DNA of 64,000 nucleotides from Agrobacterium tumefaciens str. B6 (GTDB taxonomy: Bacteria > Pseudomonadota > Alphaproteobacteria > Rhizobiales > Rhizobiaceae): the NCBI RefSeq assembly GCF_001541315.1, contig NZ_LMVK01000034.1, positions 124,001-188,000 on the forward strand. Direction: 5' to 3'. Of the stretch, positions 30,346-39,634 are shown in pieces. Positions within the stretch are counted from its first letter, which is position 1, and each line of letters begins with the position of its first letter. Under the pieces are notes generated by a model, which ran no database searches, was not told the origin of the DNA, and saw only the letters and a list, made by a program, of their open reading frames with translations. The translations under genes and the position numbers were made by a program.

Positions 30346-30439
30346 GGAATGCTTGCGCTCTCCGGCAGCATTGCACATAAAATATACCGGAAATATCGAG
30401 GGCTGCGTGGTACGCATGCCTGACCTGCACAAAAAAGAG

Positions 30440-30468
30440 TTGTTTCGTGCACAAAAAAGCACCATATC
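30440..30468 (+). promoter_or_regulatory. Promoter of the first AbcR-type sRNA with 12-bp direct repeat
   Basis: TTGTTT (30440-30445), 17-bp spacer, CATATC (30463-30468). The exact 12-bp sequence TGCACAAAAAAG occurs at 30426-30437 and again at 30448-30459, bracketing the -35 with a 22-bp period. TTGT-N7-ACAA (30440-30454) also has the form of a LysR box. Confidence 0.65.
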
Positions 30469-30474
30469 GCTCTC

Positions 30475-30591
30475 AGCTGATGCACACGGTGGCTTTTCCT
30501 CCCAGTTCCACCGCATCAGCTGTTCCCCTCTGGAGGTTTTTGACCTTCACACTTAAAGGGCCCTGGATCTATCCGGCGGCCCTCTTTTTTT
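30475..30591 (+). ncRNA. abcR1: AbcR/alpha-r15 family small RNA, first copy
   Basis: About 117 nt. The 5' hairpin (AGCTGATGC ... GCATCAGCT, 30475-30521, inner stem GGTGG/CCACC) exposes CCTCCC, an anti-Shine-Dalgarno sequence, in its loop. Then follows the conserved GTTCCCCTCTGGAGG with a second CU-rich motif, a single-stranded linker and a terminator (AGGGCC/GGCCCT, T7). In Agrobacterium AbcR1 with Hfq represses many ABC-transporter mRNAs, including the GABA uptake protein. Which copy is AbcR1 and which AbcR2 is assigned by order and may be reversed. Confidence 0.88.
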
Positions 30592-30639
30592 ACCCGCAAG
30601 AATTTTCTCCAAATTGGCGAAATATCGCATGATGCAACC

Positions 30640-30668
30640 TTGTTTTGCATTATTGCCGCTCCCATATT
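30640..30668 (+). promoter_or_regulatory. Promoter of the second AbcR-type sRNA
   Basis: TTGTTT (30640-30645), 17-bp spacer, CATATT (30663-30668): the same boxes as the first copy displaced by exactly 200 bp, but without the 12-bp direct repeats. Confidence 0.6.
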
Positions 30669-30674
30669 TTAGTT

Positions 30675-30775
30675 GGCTGTCACGCTCGCCCAAGGCACGC
30701 GACAGCTGTTCCCCTCTGGAGGTTTTGACCTTCAAACTTGTCAGGCCGCGGAGACATCCAGCGGCCTTCTTTTTT
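30675..30775 (+). ncRNA. abcR2: AbcR/alpha-r15 family small RNA, second copy
   Basis: About 100 nt. A 5' hairpin (GCTGTC ... GACAGC) is followed by CAGCTGTTCCCCTCTGGAGG and TTTTGACCTTCA, nearly identical to the first copy over ~37 nt, and a terminator (AGGCCGC/GCGGCCT then a T-run). The 5' hairpin sequence differs fully from the first copy, so the two may share some targets and differ in others. Confidence 0.85.
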
Positions 30776-30821
30776 GGAACCGCCTGCCCACTCCCCACGG
30801 TCCTCACAGAGACGTGACTTG

Positions 30822-30850
30822 TATATCGAAAATGACCGATATAAATATCG
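30822..30850 (+). promoter_or_regulatory. Probable ArsR-family operator
   Basis: TATATCG (30822-30828) and CGATATA (30837-30843) form an inverted repeat; a third half-site ATATCG (30845-30850) follows, four bases before the arsR start codon. Likely autoregulatory. Confidence 0.55.
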
Positions 30851-30853
30851 TTC

Positions 30854-31168
30854 ATGTCAGATATTAAAGAAACCCAGATGAACCCGGAGGAAATCCTCAA
30901 GGCCCTTTCGCACCCTGCAAGGCTGAAATTTCTGGAATGGCTGAAGCGCCCGGAAAGTCACTTCTGTCAGGAGCACCCGCTCAGCATGGGGGTGTGCGCC
31001 AACCAGTTTCAGATCAGCGGCCTGTCGCAATCCACCGTCTCGTCGCATCTGGCGGTGTTGCAGACAGCCGGTCTCATCAGGTCGAAAAAGGTCGGGCAAT
31101 GGGTGTTTTTCGAACGCAACGAGGAAACCATCGACGCTTTCCGCAATTATCTGCAAGCCAATCTCTGA
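30854..31168 (+). CDS. ArsR family transcriptional regulator
   Basis: 104 residues. Winged helix typical of ArsR proteins (EEILKALSHPARLKFLEWL, then SGLSQSTVSSHLAVLQTAGLIRSKKVGQWVFFERNE). Two cysteines (HFCQEH, MGVCAN) lie ahead of the recognition helix rather than in the ELCVC motif of metal sensors, so a metal ligand is uncertain. It precedes nerA by 123 bp on the same strand and may control it. Confidence 0.88.
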   Translation: MSDIKETQMNPEEILKALSHPARLKFLEWLKRPESHFCQEHPLSMGVCANQFQISGLSQSTVSSHLAVLQTAGLIRSKKVGQWVFFERNEETIDAFRNYLQANL

Positions 31169-31291
31169 GCCTCCCAAGCTTTGAGCCCCGGGGTGCCGGA
31201 CAGGAACCGCAACGCGGGTTTCGATCCGGCACCCGACCCAGATAGCGCGCCTGCCGCGCAATTTCGCCAACCGACCAGAAAGTGAAGTCGC

Positions 31292-32404
31292 ATGACCAGT
31301 CTTTTCGAACCGGCACAGGCCGGCGATATCGCACTCGCCAACCGTATCGTCATGGCCCCCCTCACCCGCAACCGCTCGCCGGGCGCAATTCCCAACAATC
31401 TCAACGCCACCTATTACGAGCAGCGCGCCACAGCCGGGCTGATCGTCACCGAAGGCACGCCGATTTCCCAGCAGGGTCAGGGTTATGCGGACGTTCCGGG
31501 TCTATACAAGCGGGAAGCGATCGAAGGCTGGAAACAGGTCACCGATGGCGTGCATTCAGCCGGCGGCAAGATCGTCGCGCAAATCTGGCATGTGGGCCGC
31601 ATTTCCCACACCTCGCTGCAGCCGCATGGCGGTCAGCCGGTTGCTCCTTCCGCCATTCCCGCCAAGTCGAAGACCTATATCATCAATGATGACGGCACCG
31701 GCGCCTTTGCCGAAACCTCAGAGCCCCGCGCGCTCACCATCGACGATATCGGCCTCATCCTCGAGGATTACCGCAGCGGCGCACGCGCGGCTCTGGAGGC
31801 CGGTTTCGACGGCGTCGAAATCCATGCCGCCAATGGCTACCTGATCGAGCAGTTCCTGAAATCCAGCACCAACCAGCGCACGGATGAGTATGGCGGCTCG
31901 ATCGAAAACCGCGCCCGCTTCCTGCTGGAAGTTGTCGATGCGGTGGCGGAAGAGATTGGCGCGGGCCGCACCGGCATCCGCCTTTCCCCCGTTACCCCCG
32001 CCAACGATATTTTCGAGGCCGACCCGCAGCCGCTCTACAATTACGTGGCGGATCAGCTCGGCAAGCGCAATCTCGCCTTCATCCATGTGGTTGAAGGCGC
32101 AACCGGCGGTCCGCGCGATTTCAAGCAGGGCGACAAGCCTTTCGATTACGCAGCCTTCAAGGCCGCCTATCGCAATGCCGGCGGCAAGGGCCTGTGGATC
32201 GCCAATAATGGTTACAACCGCGAGAGCGCCATCGAAGCCGTCGAAAGCGGCAAAGTCGATGCCGTGGCCTTCGGCAAGGCATTCATCGCCAATCCGGATC
32301 TGGTGCGCCGCCTGAAAAACGATGCGCCGCTCAACGAGCCGAACCAGCCGACCTTCTATGGCGGCGGAGCCGAGGGTTATACCGACTATCCGGCGCTCGC
32401 CTGA
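31292..32404 (+). CDS. nerA: Old yellow enzyme family ene/nitrate-ester reductase (NerA type)
   Basis: 370 residues, TIM barrel, FMN-dependent. Starts SLFEPAQAGDIALANRIVMAPLTRNR; catalytic motif HAANGYLIEQFLKSSTNQRTDEYGGS with the His/Asn pair that binds nitro or carbonyl groups, and NNGYNRESA for FMN phosphate binding. The sequence closely fits NerA, the glycerol trinitrate reductase of Agrobacterium radiobacter. It reduces nitrate esters and activated alkenes with NAD(P)H. The upstream ArsR protein is a plausible regulator. Confidence 0.92.
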   Translation: MTSLFEPAQAGDIALANRIVMAPLTRNRSPGAIPNNLNATYYEQRATAGLIVTEGTPISQQGQGYADVPGLYKREAIEGWKQVTDGVHSAGGKIVAQIWHVGRISHTSLQPHGGQPVAPSAIPAKSKTYIINDDGTGAFAETSEPRALTIDDIGLILEDYRSGARAALEAGFDGVEIHAANGYLIEQFLKSSTNQRTDEYGGSIENRARFLLEVVDAVAEEIGAGRTGIRLSPVTPANDIFEADPQPLYNYVADQLGKRNLAFIHVVEGATGGPRDFKQGDKPFDYAAFKAAYRNAGGKGLWIANNGYNRESAIEAVESGKVDAVAFGKAFIANPDLVRRLKNDAPLNEPNQPTFYGGGAEGYTDYPALA

Positions 32405-32417
32405 TAAAGGACCAAGC

Positions 32418-32455
32418 AAATACGCCGCACTGCTTGAGAGCGGTGCGGCGTATTT
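32418..32455. terminator. Terminator between nerA and the convergent DUF6220 gene
   Basis: 13-bp stem AAATACGCCGCAC / GTGCGGCGTATTT with a 12-base loop, T-rich on both strands. Confidence 0.85.
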
Positions 32456-32458
32456 CTT

Positions 32459-32848
32459 TCAGCGCAGGCTTCGCGCCTGCCGTGCGGCAAAATCGGAAAA
32501 CGCGCCCATGACGAAGGCGTTGGGCACATGCAGCGCCTGCAGAAAGCCATTGCCCGTTTCCCGGCCGATGCTCATCAGCGCCACCTGAAGACAATAAAGA
32601 CCGAGCAGGACCAGCGCGCGGGCAAGGTTAGGCCGCAGCTCGTCATATCGCAGAGCGAGGACCATCAGCGACAGGATCGGAACGGCGATCAGGAAACCGA
32701 GCCCCTTGTGCAGCGAAAGCAGCGATCCATCATAATAGAGCGACAGCCCGGCCAGCAGCACCTGCGCGAAGATCAGCACCGGCACGCTTGCCGAAATTAC
32801 GGCAAACAGGCGACGCCGAGCCGACATTCCATTCGCAGCCGTCGCCAT
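32459..32848 (-). CDS. Small four-helix membrane protein (DUF6220-like)
   Basis: 129 residues with four membrane segments. Conserved histidines in helix 2 (LSLHKGLGFL) and helix 4 (LHVPNAFVMG) resemble the heme-ligand pattern of small cytochrome b-like proteins such as DUF6220; heme binding is an inference. Start codon ATG at 32848 overlaps the stop of the upstream gene (ATGA), and a GTG one codon earlier is also possible. Forms an operon with the epimerase-like gene. Confidence 0.7.
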   Translation of the reverse strand: MATAANGMSARRRLFAVISASVPVLIFAQVLLAGLSLYYDGSLLSLHKGLGFLIAVPILSLMVLALRYDELRPNLARALVLLGLYCLQVALMSIGRETGNGFLQALHVPNAFVMGAFSDFAARQARSLR

Positions 32849-33885
32849 CACACCCTGCCCCCGGCATCCGCCGGATGAGGAAGGCTCGTCGGGTCCTGCC
32901 TCTGCTCAAGGCAGCCGAGGCTCGCCAATGTCGTCGATACCGCGACATCGATTGGTGTTTTGGGTTCCGTTCCAAGGAAATCCGTCAGCTTGCGATTGCT
33001 CATCCGGATCGGCATCTGCCAGAGATATTGCATTTCAAGCACTTCGCGGAACAGGGGAACGAAAGGCGCGGCCAATTTGATCCCCGGCCAGAATAGCCGC
33101 CGCCGCTTGACCGGATGCCCCACAACCCGCTCGATCGCGTCAATCAGCTGCAGCCCATCGAAATCCCAGAAACCTTCCATGTGATAGACGGCGAAAGCCG
33201 GAAGCTCGCCTGCCCGGGCCAGCAGCCGGCCAATCGTCTCCGCCACGTCAGGCAGATAGGCCCATTGATGCCCCGCATGAGGGGCGGCGGGATTCTGGAC
33301 GCTGCGGACCGGCTTTCCCGGCCTTACCAGCATCTGCGAAAACCAGTTATTTCTCGCATCCGGCCCAAAGAAATCCCCCGCCCGGACAATCAGCACCGGC
33401 ACACCACGCATCGACGCCATTTTCAGCCGCCGCTCCATTTCCACACGCAGCGTGCCCTTGCGGGTAAAGGGCTTTTGCGGGCTCTCTTCCGTCAGGAGGG
33501 GAAAAGCATCCGGGCCGAAATTATAGACGCTGCCCGGAAAGACGATCCTCGCCCCGCAGGCCTCGGCGGCGGCGATGGTATTGTCCAGCATCGGCAATAC
33601 CTGCCTGTCCCAGTTGCGATATCCCGGAGGATTAACCGCATGGACGATCAGCCGCGCATCCCTTGCCGCGTCCAGAACATCCTGCCGGTTCATGGCGTCT
33701 CCGGTTACGAACTCGACATCACCATTTGTACGGGACGCCGTTTGCTGCCGTGTCATCGCCCTCACCCGCCAGCCGCGTTGCTGCAGCATCCTGGAGACCT
33801 GACTGCCGACACCGCCATTCACCCCCAAAATCAGGGCCAGAGGCCGGTCATTCGCCGCTGTATCTGCGTTGTTTTCATATATCAT
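32848..33885 (-). CDS. NAD(P)-dependent epimerase/NmrA-like reductase
   Basis: 345 residues. Extended SDR fold: the nucleotide-binding Gly motif LILGVNGGVGSQV near residue 20, an acidic residue after strand 3 (VEFVTGDAMN), and FPGSVYNFG containing the Tyr of the active site. Substrate unknown. Divergent from a LysR regulator across ~90 bp, a common pattern in which the regulator controls the enzyme. Coupled by ATGA to the downstream membrane protein. Confidence 0.82.
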   Translation of the reverse strand: MIYENNADTAANDRPLALILGVNGGVGSQVSRMLQQRGWRVRAMTRQQTASRTNGDVEFVTGDAMNRQDVLDAARDARLIVHAVNPPGYRNWDRQVLPMLDNTIAAAEACGARIVFPGSVYNFGPDAFPLLTEESPQKPFTRKGTLRVEMERRLKMASMRGVPVLIVRAGDFFGPDARNNWFSQMLVRPGKPVRSVQNPAAPHAGHQWAYLPDVAETIGRLLARAGELPAFAVYHMEGFWDFDGLQLIDAIERVVGHPVKRRRLFWPGIKLAAPFVPLFREVLEMQYLWQMPIRMSNRKLTDFLGTEPKTPIDVAVSTTLASLGCLEQRQDPTSLPHPADAGGRV

Positions 33886-33974
33886 CGCCGTACTCCTTGT
33901 TGTGGGCTGGAGTATCGTCCCGTTCTACGATATACGAAATTATCCAAATGAGTGGAGCAGCTATACAAAATCTT

Positions 33975-34919
33975 ATGACCAGAAGCCGTGACATCAGCTG
34001 GGATTTTTATCGCACCTTCCTCAGCGTGCTGAGCGACGGTTCGCTTTCCGCCGCCGCGCGCGAACTCGGCATCACCCAGCCGACGGCGGGACGCCACATC
34101 GGCGCTCTGGAAGAAGCCGTCGGTTTTCCGCTGTTCATTCGTTCGCCCCATGGATTGATGCCGACGGAAGCAGCGCTTGCGCTCCGTCCCTATGCGGAAA
34201 ATCTAGCGGCGACGACCGCAGCCCTCATGCGCGCGGCCTCCGGTGAGGTCGGCAAGATCGAAGGCACCGTGCGCATCAGCGCCTCTGATATCATCGGCGT
34301 GGAAATGCTGCCGCCGATCATCACGGCCATGCAGGAGGTGCACCCGCGGCTTGAAATCGAGCTTTCGCTTTCCGATACGCTGGAAGACCTTTTGCGGCGT
34401 GAGGCCGATATCGCCATTCGCATGACCGAACCGCAGCAGGATGCGATCGTCATGCGTTACATCGGTAATTTCCGTCTGGGATTTCACGCGACGCGCGACT
34501 ATCTCGCGAGAGCCGGCGCTCCGAAGAGCATGGAAGATTTGAACCATCACCGCATGGTCGGCTTCGACCGCAAGACGCCTTTCATCCGGGCGGCCATCCA
34601 GCGGATGCGCTCGCTCGATCCTGAAATACCCGATATTGAGGAAATTTCCTTCGAAATCCGCGCCGACAGCAACCTCGCCCAGCTTGCCATGATCCGCGCC
34701 AGCGCGGGCATCGGCGTCTGTCAGATCGGTCTGGCGCGCAAGGACCCTCGGCTTGTGCAGGTGCTTCCGAAAATCGACATCCCGCTCCACACCTGGGTCG
34801 CGATGCATGAAAATCTCAAGACTTCACCGCGATGCCGTGCCGTCTTCAGCGCCCTCGTGGAAGGCCTCAAGGGTCATCTCAAAGAAACCGATCCGGGTGC
34901 TCCGCCGAAACGGCGCTAG
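33975..34919 (+). CDS. LysR family transcriptional regulator
   Basis: 314 residues. Winged helix at residues ~5-65 (WDFYRTFLSVLSDGSLSAAARELGITQPTAGRHIGALEEAVG), followed by a substrate-binding-like effector domain (VRISASDIIGVEMLPPIITAMQ). An in-frame ATG at 33948 would add nine residues; neither site has a strong ribosome-binding sequence. Probably regulates the divergent epimerase-like operon. Confidence 0.88.
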   Translation: MTRSRDISWDFYRTFLSVLSDGSLSAAARELGITQPTAGRHIGALEEAVGFPLFIRSPHGLMPTEAALALRPYAENLAATTAALMRAASGEVGKIEGTVRISASDIIGVEMLPPIITAMQEVHPRLEIELSLSDTLEDLLRREADIAIRMTEPQQDAIVMRYIGNFRLGFHATRDYLARAGAPKSMEDLNHHRMVGFDRKTPFIRAAIQRMRSLDPEIPDIEEISFEIRADSNLAQLAMIRASAGIGVCQIGLARKDPRLVQVLPKIDIPLHTWVAMHENLKTSPRCRAVFSALVEGLKGHLKETDPGAPPKRR

Positions 34920-34954
34920 CGCCAGTCCAGCATCGATACCGCAAAACTCGCTCA

Positions 34955-35221
34955 TCAAAACGGTCTGGCCGGCTGTGACGTCTTGTCGACCACCTCGGCT
35001 TCCGGCCGGTCGCCGCCCTGGCTATATTCCTCATGCCAGTGGCCGCTCTCATCCTGATAGCTGATTTCCTCGTCATCGCCTCCCACCTGCTGTTCGGCGG
35101 CAACGATGCGCGCGGCCTCGACCGCATCGGCATAGGTAGGAAATGTTTCGGAATAAGCGCCGTTCATGCGGTAGGCGAAGCCTCCGTCATGTTCGACGAT
35201 TTCATACACCACTTTGGTCAT
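34955..35221 (-). CDS. DUF2188 family small protein
   Basis: 88 residues. Compact N-terminal beta-alpha-beta domain (KVVYEIVEHDGGFAYRMNGAYSETFPTYADAVEAARIVAAEQ) typical of DUF2188, with an acidic/hydrophilic tail containing HWHEEY. Function unknown. Start at 35221 has AGGAGGA about 7 bp upstream. Confidence 0.8.
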   Translation of the reverse strand: MTKVVYEIVEHDGGFAYRMNGAYSETFPTYADAVEAARIVAAEQQVGGDDEEISYQDESGHWHEEYSQGGDRPEAEVVDKTSQPARPF

Positions 35222-35414
35222 GCATGGTCCTCCTGTCTCGGTAGGCGACATGGCAACCACAACCGCGTTTCAAGCATTGCACCCAATGGGACAGCGCGGC
35301 ATGAGCAGCATGTCCTGCAACACCACTATCCTACCAAAAGCATTCAAGCGCAAATCCTGCTTGATCTCACGGACGATACGTCACAGCCTGGGTCTGACAG
35401 GGGAAGGGAAATCA

Positions 35415-36521
35415 ATGGCGGGTTCTATTCTGAAACAGGAGCGGCTGCTGCTTCTCGCGATACCGGCGGCAATCATCGCCTATATGACCGAGCATGCCAT
35501 ATTCGAAGCCGGAAAAACGGCGGCGCTCATTGCCGCAATCTTGCTGATCGGACTGATCGTTCTCATCTCGATGCGGGTCGCCCACCACGCCGAAATCCTC
35601 GCCGCCAAGGTCGGCGATCCCTATGGAACGATGATCCTCACCCTCTCGGCGGTCGCCGTGGAAGTGCTGATCCTCGCCATCATCATGAGCGAATCCAGTT
35701 CACCCACCCTCGTGCGCGATACGATCTATTCCGCCGTCATGATCGACATCAACGGCATTCTGGGCCTCGCCGCCCTGCTCGGTGGCCTGCGCCACGGCGA
35801 GCAGCCCTATAATGACGATTCCGGCAAGACCTATGGCGTGATGATCCTCACGGCCATGGGTATTTCGATGATCGTGCCGGAGTTCATTCCAGAGCAGAGC
35901 TGGCACGTCTATTCCGCCTTCACCATCGTCGCGATGATCGCGCTCTATGCGCTCTTCCTCAAAATGCAGGTTGGCCCTCACAGCTATTTCTTCAGCTACG
36001 CCTATCCCCGCAAGGCGCATCCGGCCGGCCAGCCGTCACACGGTCATGCCGAGGAGGAAGACGAAGGCAGCGTTCCGCTTTCCATCGGCCTCATCATCGC
36101 CGGCGTGGTGCTGATCGGCGTGCTGGCGGAATTCATGTCGACCTTCCTGAGCGAAAGCCTCGAGGGCACCAGCGCACCGCCCGCACTGATGGCGGTCGTG
36201 GTGGCAACAATCTCGGCATCACCGGAAATCCTCACCGCGCTCCGCTCCGCATTGCGCAACCGCATGCAGGCCGTGGTCAATATCGCCATGGGCGCATCGC
36301 TCTCGACTGTTATTCTGACCGTGCCTGTCATGGAGGGCATCGCGCTCTATACCGGCCAGCCCTTCATCATGGCCATGACGCCGGCTCAGACCGTCATGGT
36401 CTTCATCACCCTCATCGCCGCCGCCATCAACCTCAATGACGGTGAAACCAACGCGATCGAGGGAATGACGCATTTCATCCTGTTCGCCACCTTCATCATG
36501 CTGCTGTTTCTTGGGCTTTAA
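35415..36521 (+). CDS. chaA: ChaA-like calcium (sodium)/proton antiporter
   Basis: 368 residues, about eleven membrane segments in two halves of the CaCA superfamily. The alpha repeats are visible: GDPYGTMILTLSAVAVEVLILAII in the first half and ALMAVVVATISASPEILTALRSA in the second, each with the acidic residue used for cation exchange. A short His/Glu-rich cytoplasmic loop (HAEEEDEGS) joins the halves. AAGGGAAATCA precedes the ATG; upstream in-frame sequence is not coding-like. Confidence 0.85.
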   Translation: MAGSILKQERLLLLAIPAAIIAYMTEHAIFEAGKTAALIAAILLIGLIVLISMRVAHHAEILAAKVGDPYGTMILTLSAVAVEVLILAIIMSESSSPTLVRDTIYSAVMIDINGILGLAALLGGLRHGEQPYNDDSGKTYGVMILTAMGISMIVPEFIPEQSWHVYSAFTIVAMIALYALFLKMQVGPHSYFFSYAYPRKAHPAGQPSHGHAEEEDEGSVPLSIGLIIAGVVLIGVLAEFMSTFLSESLEGTSAPPALMAVVVATISASPEILTALRSALRNRMQAVVNIAMGASLSTVILTVPVMEGIALYTGQPFIMAMTPAQTVMVFITLIAAAINLNDGETNAIEGMTHFILFATFIMLLFLGL

Positions 36522-36578
36522 AAAACGGGCGTCGCGCCTGGATTTCAGGCATCTGACAAGGCGTAGAAACCTCTCCTC

Positions 36579-36609
36579 CGTCATCCTCGGATCAAGCCCA
36601 AGGATGACG
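36579..36609. repeat. Single hairpin arm of the mosaic repeat family
   Basis: CGTCATCCTCGG-ATCAAG-CCCAAGGATGACG, a near-perfect inverted repeat with a TCAAG loop. It matches the arm design of the larger elements at 1853 and 14530. Confidence 0.6.
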
Positions 36610-36635
36610 TCTAGCGTGCGGAAGCCCCATCGAAC

Positions 36636-36662
36636 AAAAAAGCCCGGCATCGCTGCCGGGCT
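36636..36662 (-). terminator. Terminator of the aspartate aminotransferase gene
   Basis: Stem AGCCCGGCA / TGCCGGGCT, loop TCGC, followed on the minus strand by TTTTTTG. Confidence 0.88.
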
Positions 36663-36685
36663 TCTTTCAAGACTGTATCAACCGA

Positions 36686-37900
<1,215 letters not shown>

Positions 37901-38098
37901 CTATTGGGGTTGACATCAGCAGAGGTTGGAAAACTTGTCATCTGCGGCATTTTCTATGTCGAAAGACAGGCCTTCTTTCAAGGTCAAAAGCCGGCTTATG
38001 TGCCGCTGCAGAGAATTTAACCTTCCTTAACCCGGAAGTAACGCTTGATACGCTACATTCGCGAGCCTAGAGGTCGTGTCTCTATAGCTGGTTGAAAA

Positions 38099-39025
38099 AT
38101 GGCGCTCAAAAGCATCTTTTCCAGTCTTGTCCGCGAGGTCGATGGCACATGGTCCACGGCCTATCGCACCTTTAACCTGAAATCGGCACTGCAGCCCATT
38201 TTCCGCCGCACGATGAGCGGGGTGCTCGACATCGATTCCTTCGAGGGTCTTGTGCGTCCCCACCGCAATGGCGAGCCGGTGACGCCGGGCGAATTTTTCT
38301 CGCTGGTCGCGCCGGAAGACATCGAAAATATCGACAGCATCCTGCGCACGATCCATATTCTCAACACCGGCAGGCTCAACCGTTCCCGCGCCCGCATCTT
38401 CGTCAACTTCCATCCGGGCCTGTTCCAGACGCCGGCCAAGATGCGCCAGGAAGTAGAGCGCATGCGGCTTGCCGCCCACGAGGCCGGCATGACGGCGGAT
38501 CGCATCGTCTGCGAAATCTCCGAGAAAAAGGCCTCCGACACACAGATGGTCGCGGACTTCGCTTACCACATGCACGATATCGGCTTTCGCGTGGCGCTTG
38601 ATGACTATGGCGCCGGCGATTCCGACATCGACCGGGTAAAACTCATCAAGCCGGACTATGTGAAATTCGAAGCGGGCTGGGTGCGCGATTTCATGCAGAA
38701 TTCGGCGGGCGCCGCCCTTCTGCGCGTCATCGTCCACCAGTTCCGCGACGATGGGATTGAGCCGGTCTTCGAAGGGCTGGAGACAGGTTGGCAAGTCGAT
38801 CTCTGCGAGGAACTCGGCGTCCTGCTCATGCAGGGTTACGTGCTGGCGAAGCCCGAACTTGCCCCGACCAGTTTCGACGCACGTTTCCCGGAACTCGGCA
38901 GTGAATATTTCGCCCCGTCAAGGGCGGAGAGAAACGCTGCACCAACCGCATTTTCTCGGGAAGACCGCCCGGTCGATCCGCATCCTCTGCGCCAGGTCAG
39001 GACCTTCGGAAAACGCGGCCTCTGA
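38099..39025 (+). CDS. EAL domain protein (cyclic-di-GMP phosphodiesterase-like) with EGL motif
   Basis: 308 residues, soluble, no other domain. The name motif is EGLVRP instead of EALxR. The other catalytic positions look kept: Asn in FVNFHP, Glu in CEISEK, the Asp pair in LDDYGAGDSD, Lys in YVKFEAG (the usual KID is KFE), Glu in VFEGLET and Gln in MQGYVLAKP. Activity is therefore possible but not assured. Preceded by a TTAA-N6-TTAA sequence at 38017-38030. Confidence 0.85.
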   Translation: MALKSIFSSLVREVDGTWSTAYRTFNLKSALQPIFRRTMSGVLDIDSFEGLVRPHRNGEPVTPGEFFSLVAPEDIENIDSILRTIHILNTGRLNRSRARIFVNFHPGLFQTPAKMRQEVERMRLAAHEAGMTADRIVCEISEKKASDTQMVADFAYHMHDIGFRVALDDYGAGDSDIDRVKLIKPDYVKFEAGWVRDFMQNSAGAALLRVIVHQFRDDGIEPVFEGLETGWQVDLCEELGVLLMQGYVLAKPELAPTSFDARFPELGSEYFAPSRAERNAAPTAFSREDRPVDPHPLRQVRTFGKRGL

Positions 39026-39171
39026 CGTCATATCCGGCCAAAAGGACGCCATATCAGGCTTTGCCACAATATTGCCGCAATAAATGCCGCGGAACGCCAG
39101 AATTCGGTCTCCAAGCCGTCCATTTCGAAGCCTCTTTTATCCTTTAAGAACAGGGACAAGAGGCGACAGCC

Positions 39172-39483
39172 ATGTTTACCAACGATCGGACTTCCGTTGA
39201 AAGGTTAAGGGCGCAGAGAACGCTGTTTTCCCTCTGGATGGCCGTTGCGGCTTTTCTTGTCATCGTCACCATGGCCGCCGGCATCGCAACCTCGGCCAAT
39301 GCGGCTGCTCAGGCGATCGACACCCTGCACACATCCGCTATCCCTCAGGTAGCGGCAACCACGAAGGCCGGCCCTCACATCCTGCTCATCGTCCTGTCAG
39401 CCGCAGCCTTCATCGGCCTCGGCATTGGCGGCCTGACGCTCACCCGGCGCAGCCTGAAGGACGAGGCCCGCCGCTACAAATAA
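39172..39483 (+). CDS. Small protein with two membrane segments
   Basis: 103 residues. Membrane segments at ~19-44 (FSLWMAVAAFLVIVTMAAGIATSANA; could also be a signal peptide) and ~69-89 (ILLIVLSAAAFIGLGIGGLTL), ending in a basic tail. No known family recognised. A purine-rich GAGGCGAC precedes the ATG, and codon use resembles the neighbours. Confidence 0.65.
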   Translation: MFTNDRTSVERLRAQRTLFSLWMAVAAFLVIVTMAAGIATSANAAAQAIDTLHTSAIPQVAATTKAGPHILLIVLSAAAFIGLGIGGLTLTRRSLKDEARRYK

Positions 39484-39634
39484 GCGGCCTTCCCCTCGAC
39501 TTGCGGCCTCGGCATGTTGCTGCTAAAGCACCCGGGAACAGTCGTCCGCGTCGCCGGATCGACATTCCAGAAATCCCCTGTTTGCCACGGCCGTGACTGA
39601 ATGATCTCTCGGCCCTGCTCTGCTGGTGCCAACA

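Noticed and set aside
38017-38030. TTAA-N6-TTAA, resembling a CtrA site, upstream of the EAL gene
   Set aside because: The CtrA consensus needs a 7-base spacer; here it is 6. A weak site cannot be excluded but I do not call it.
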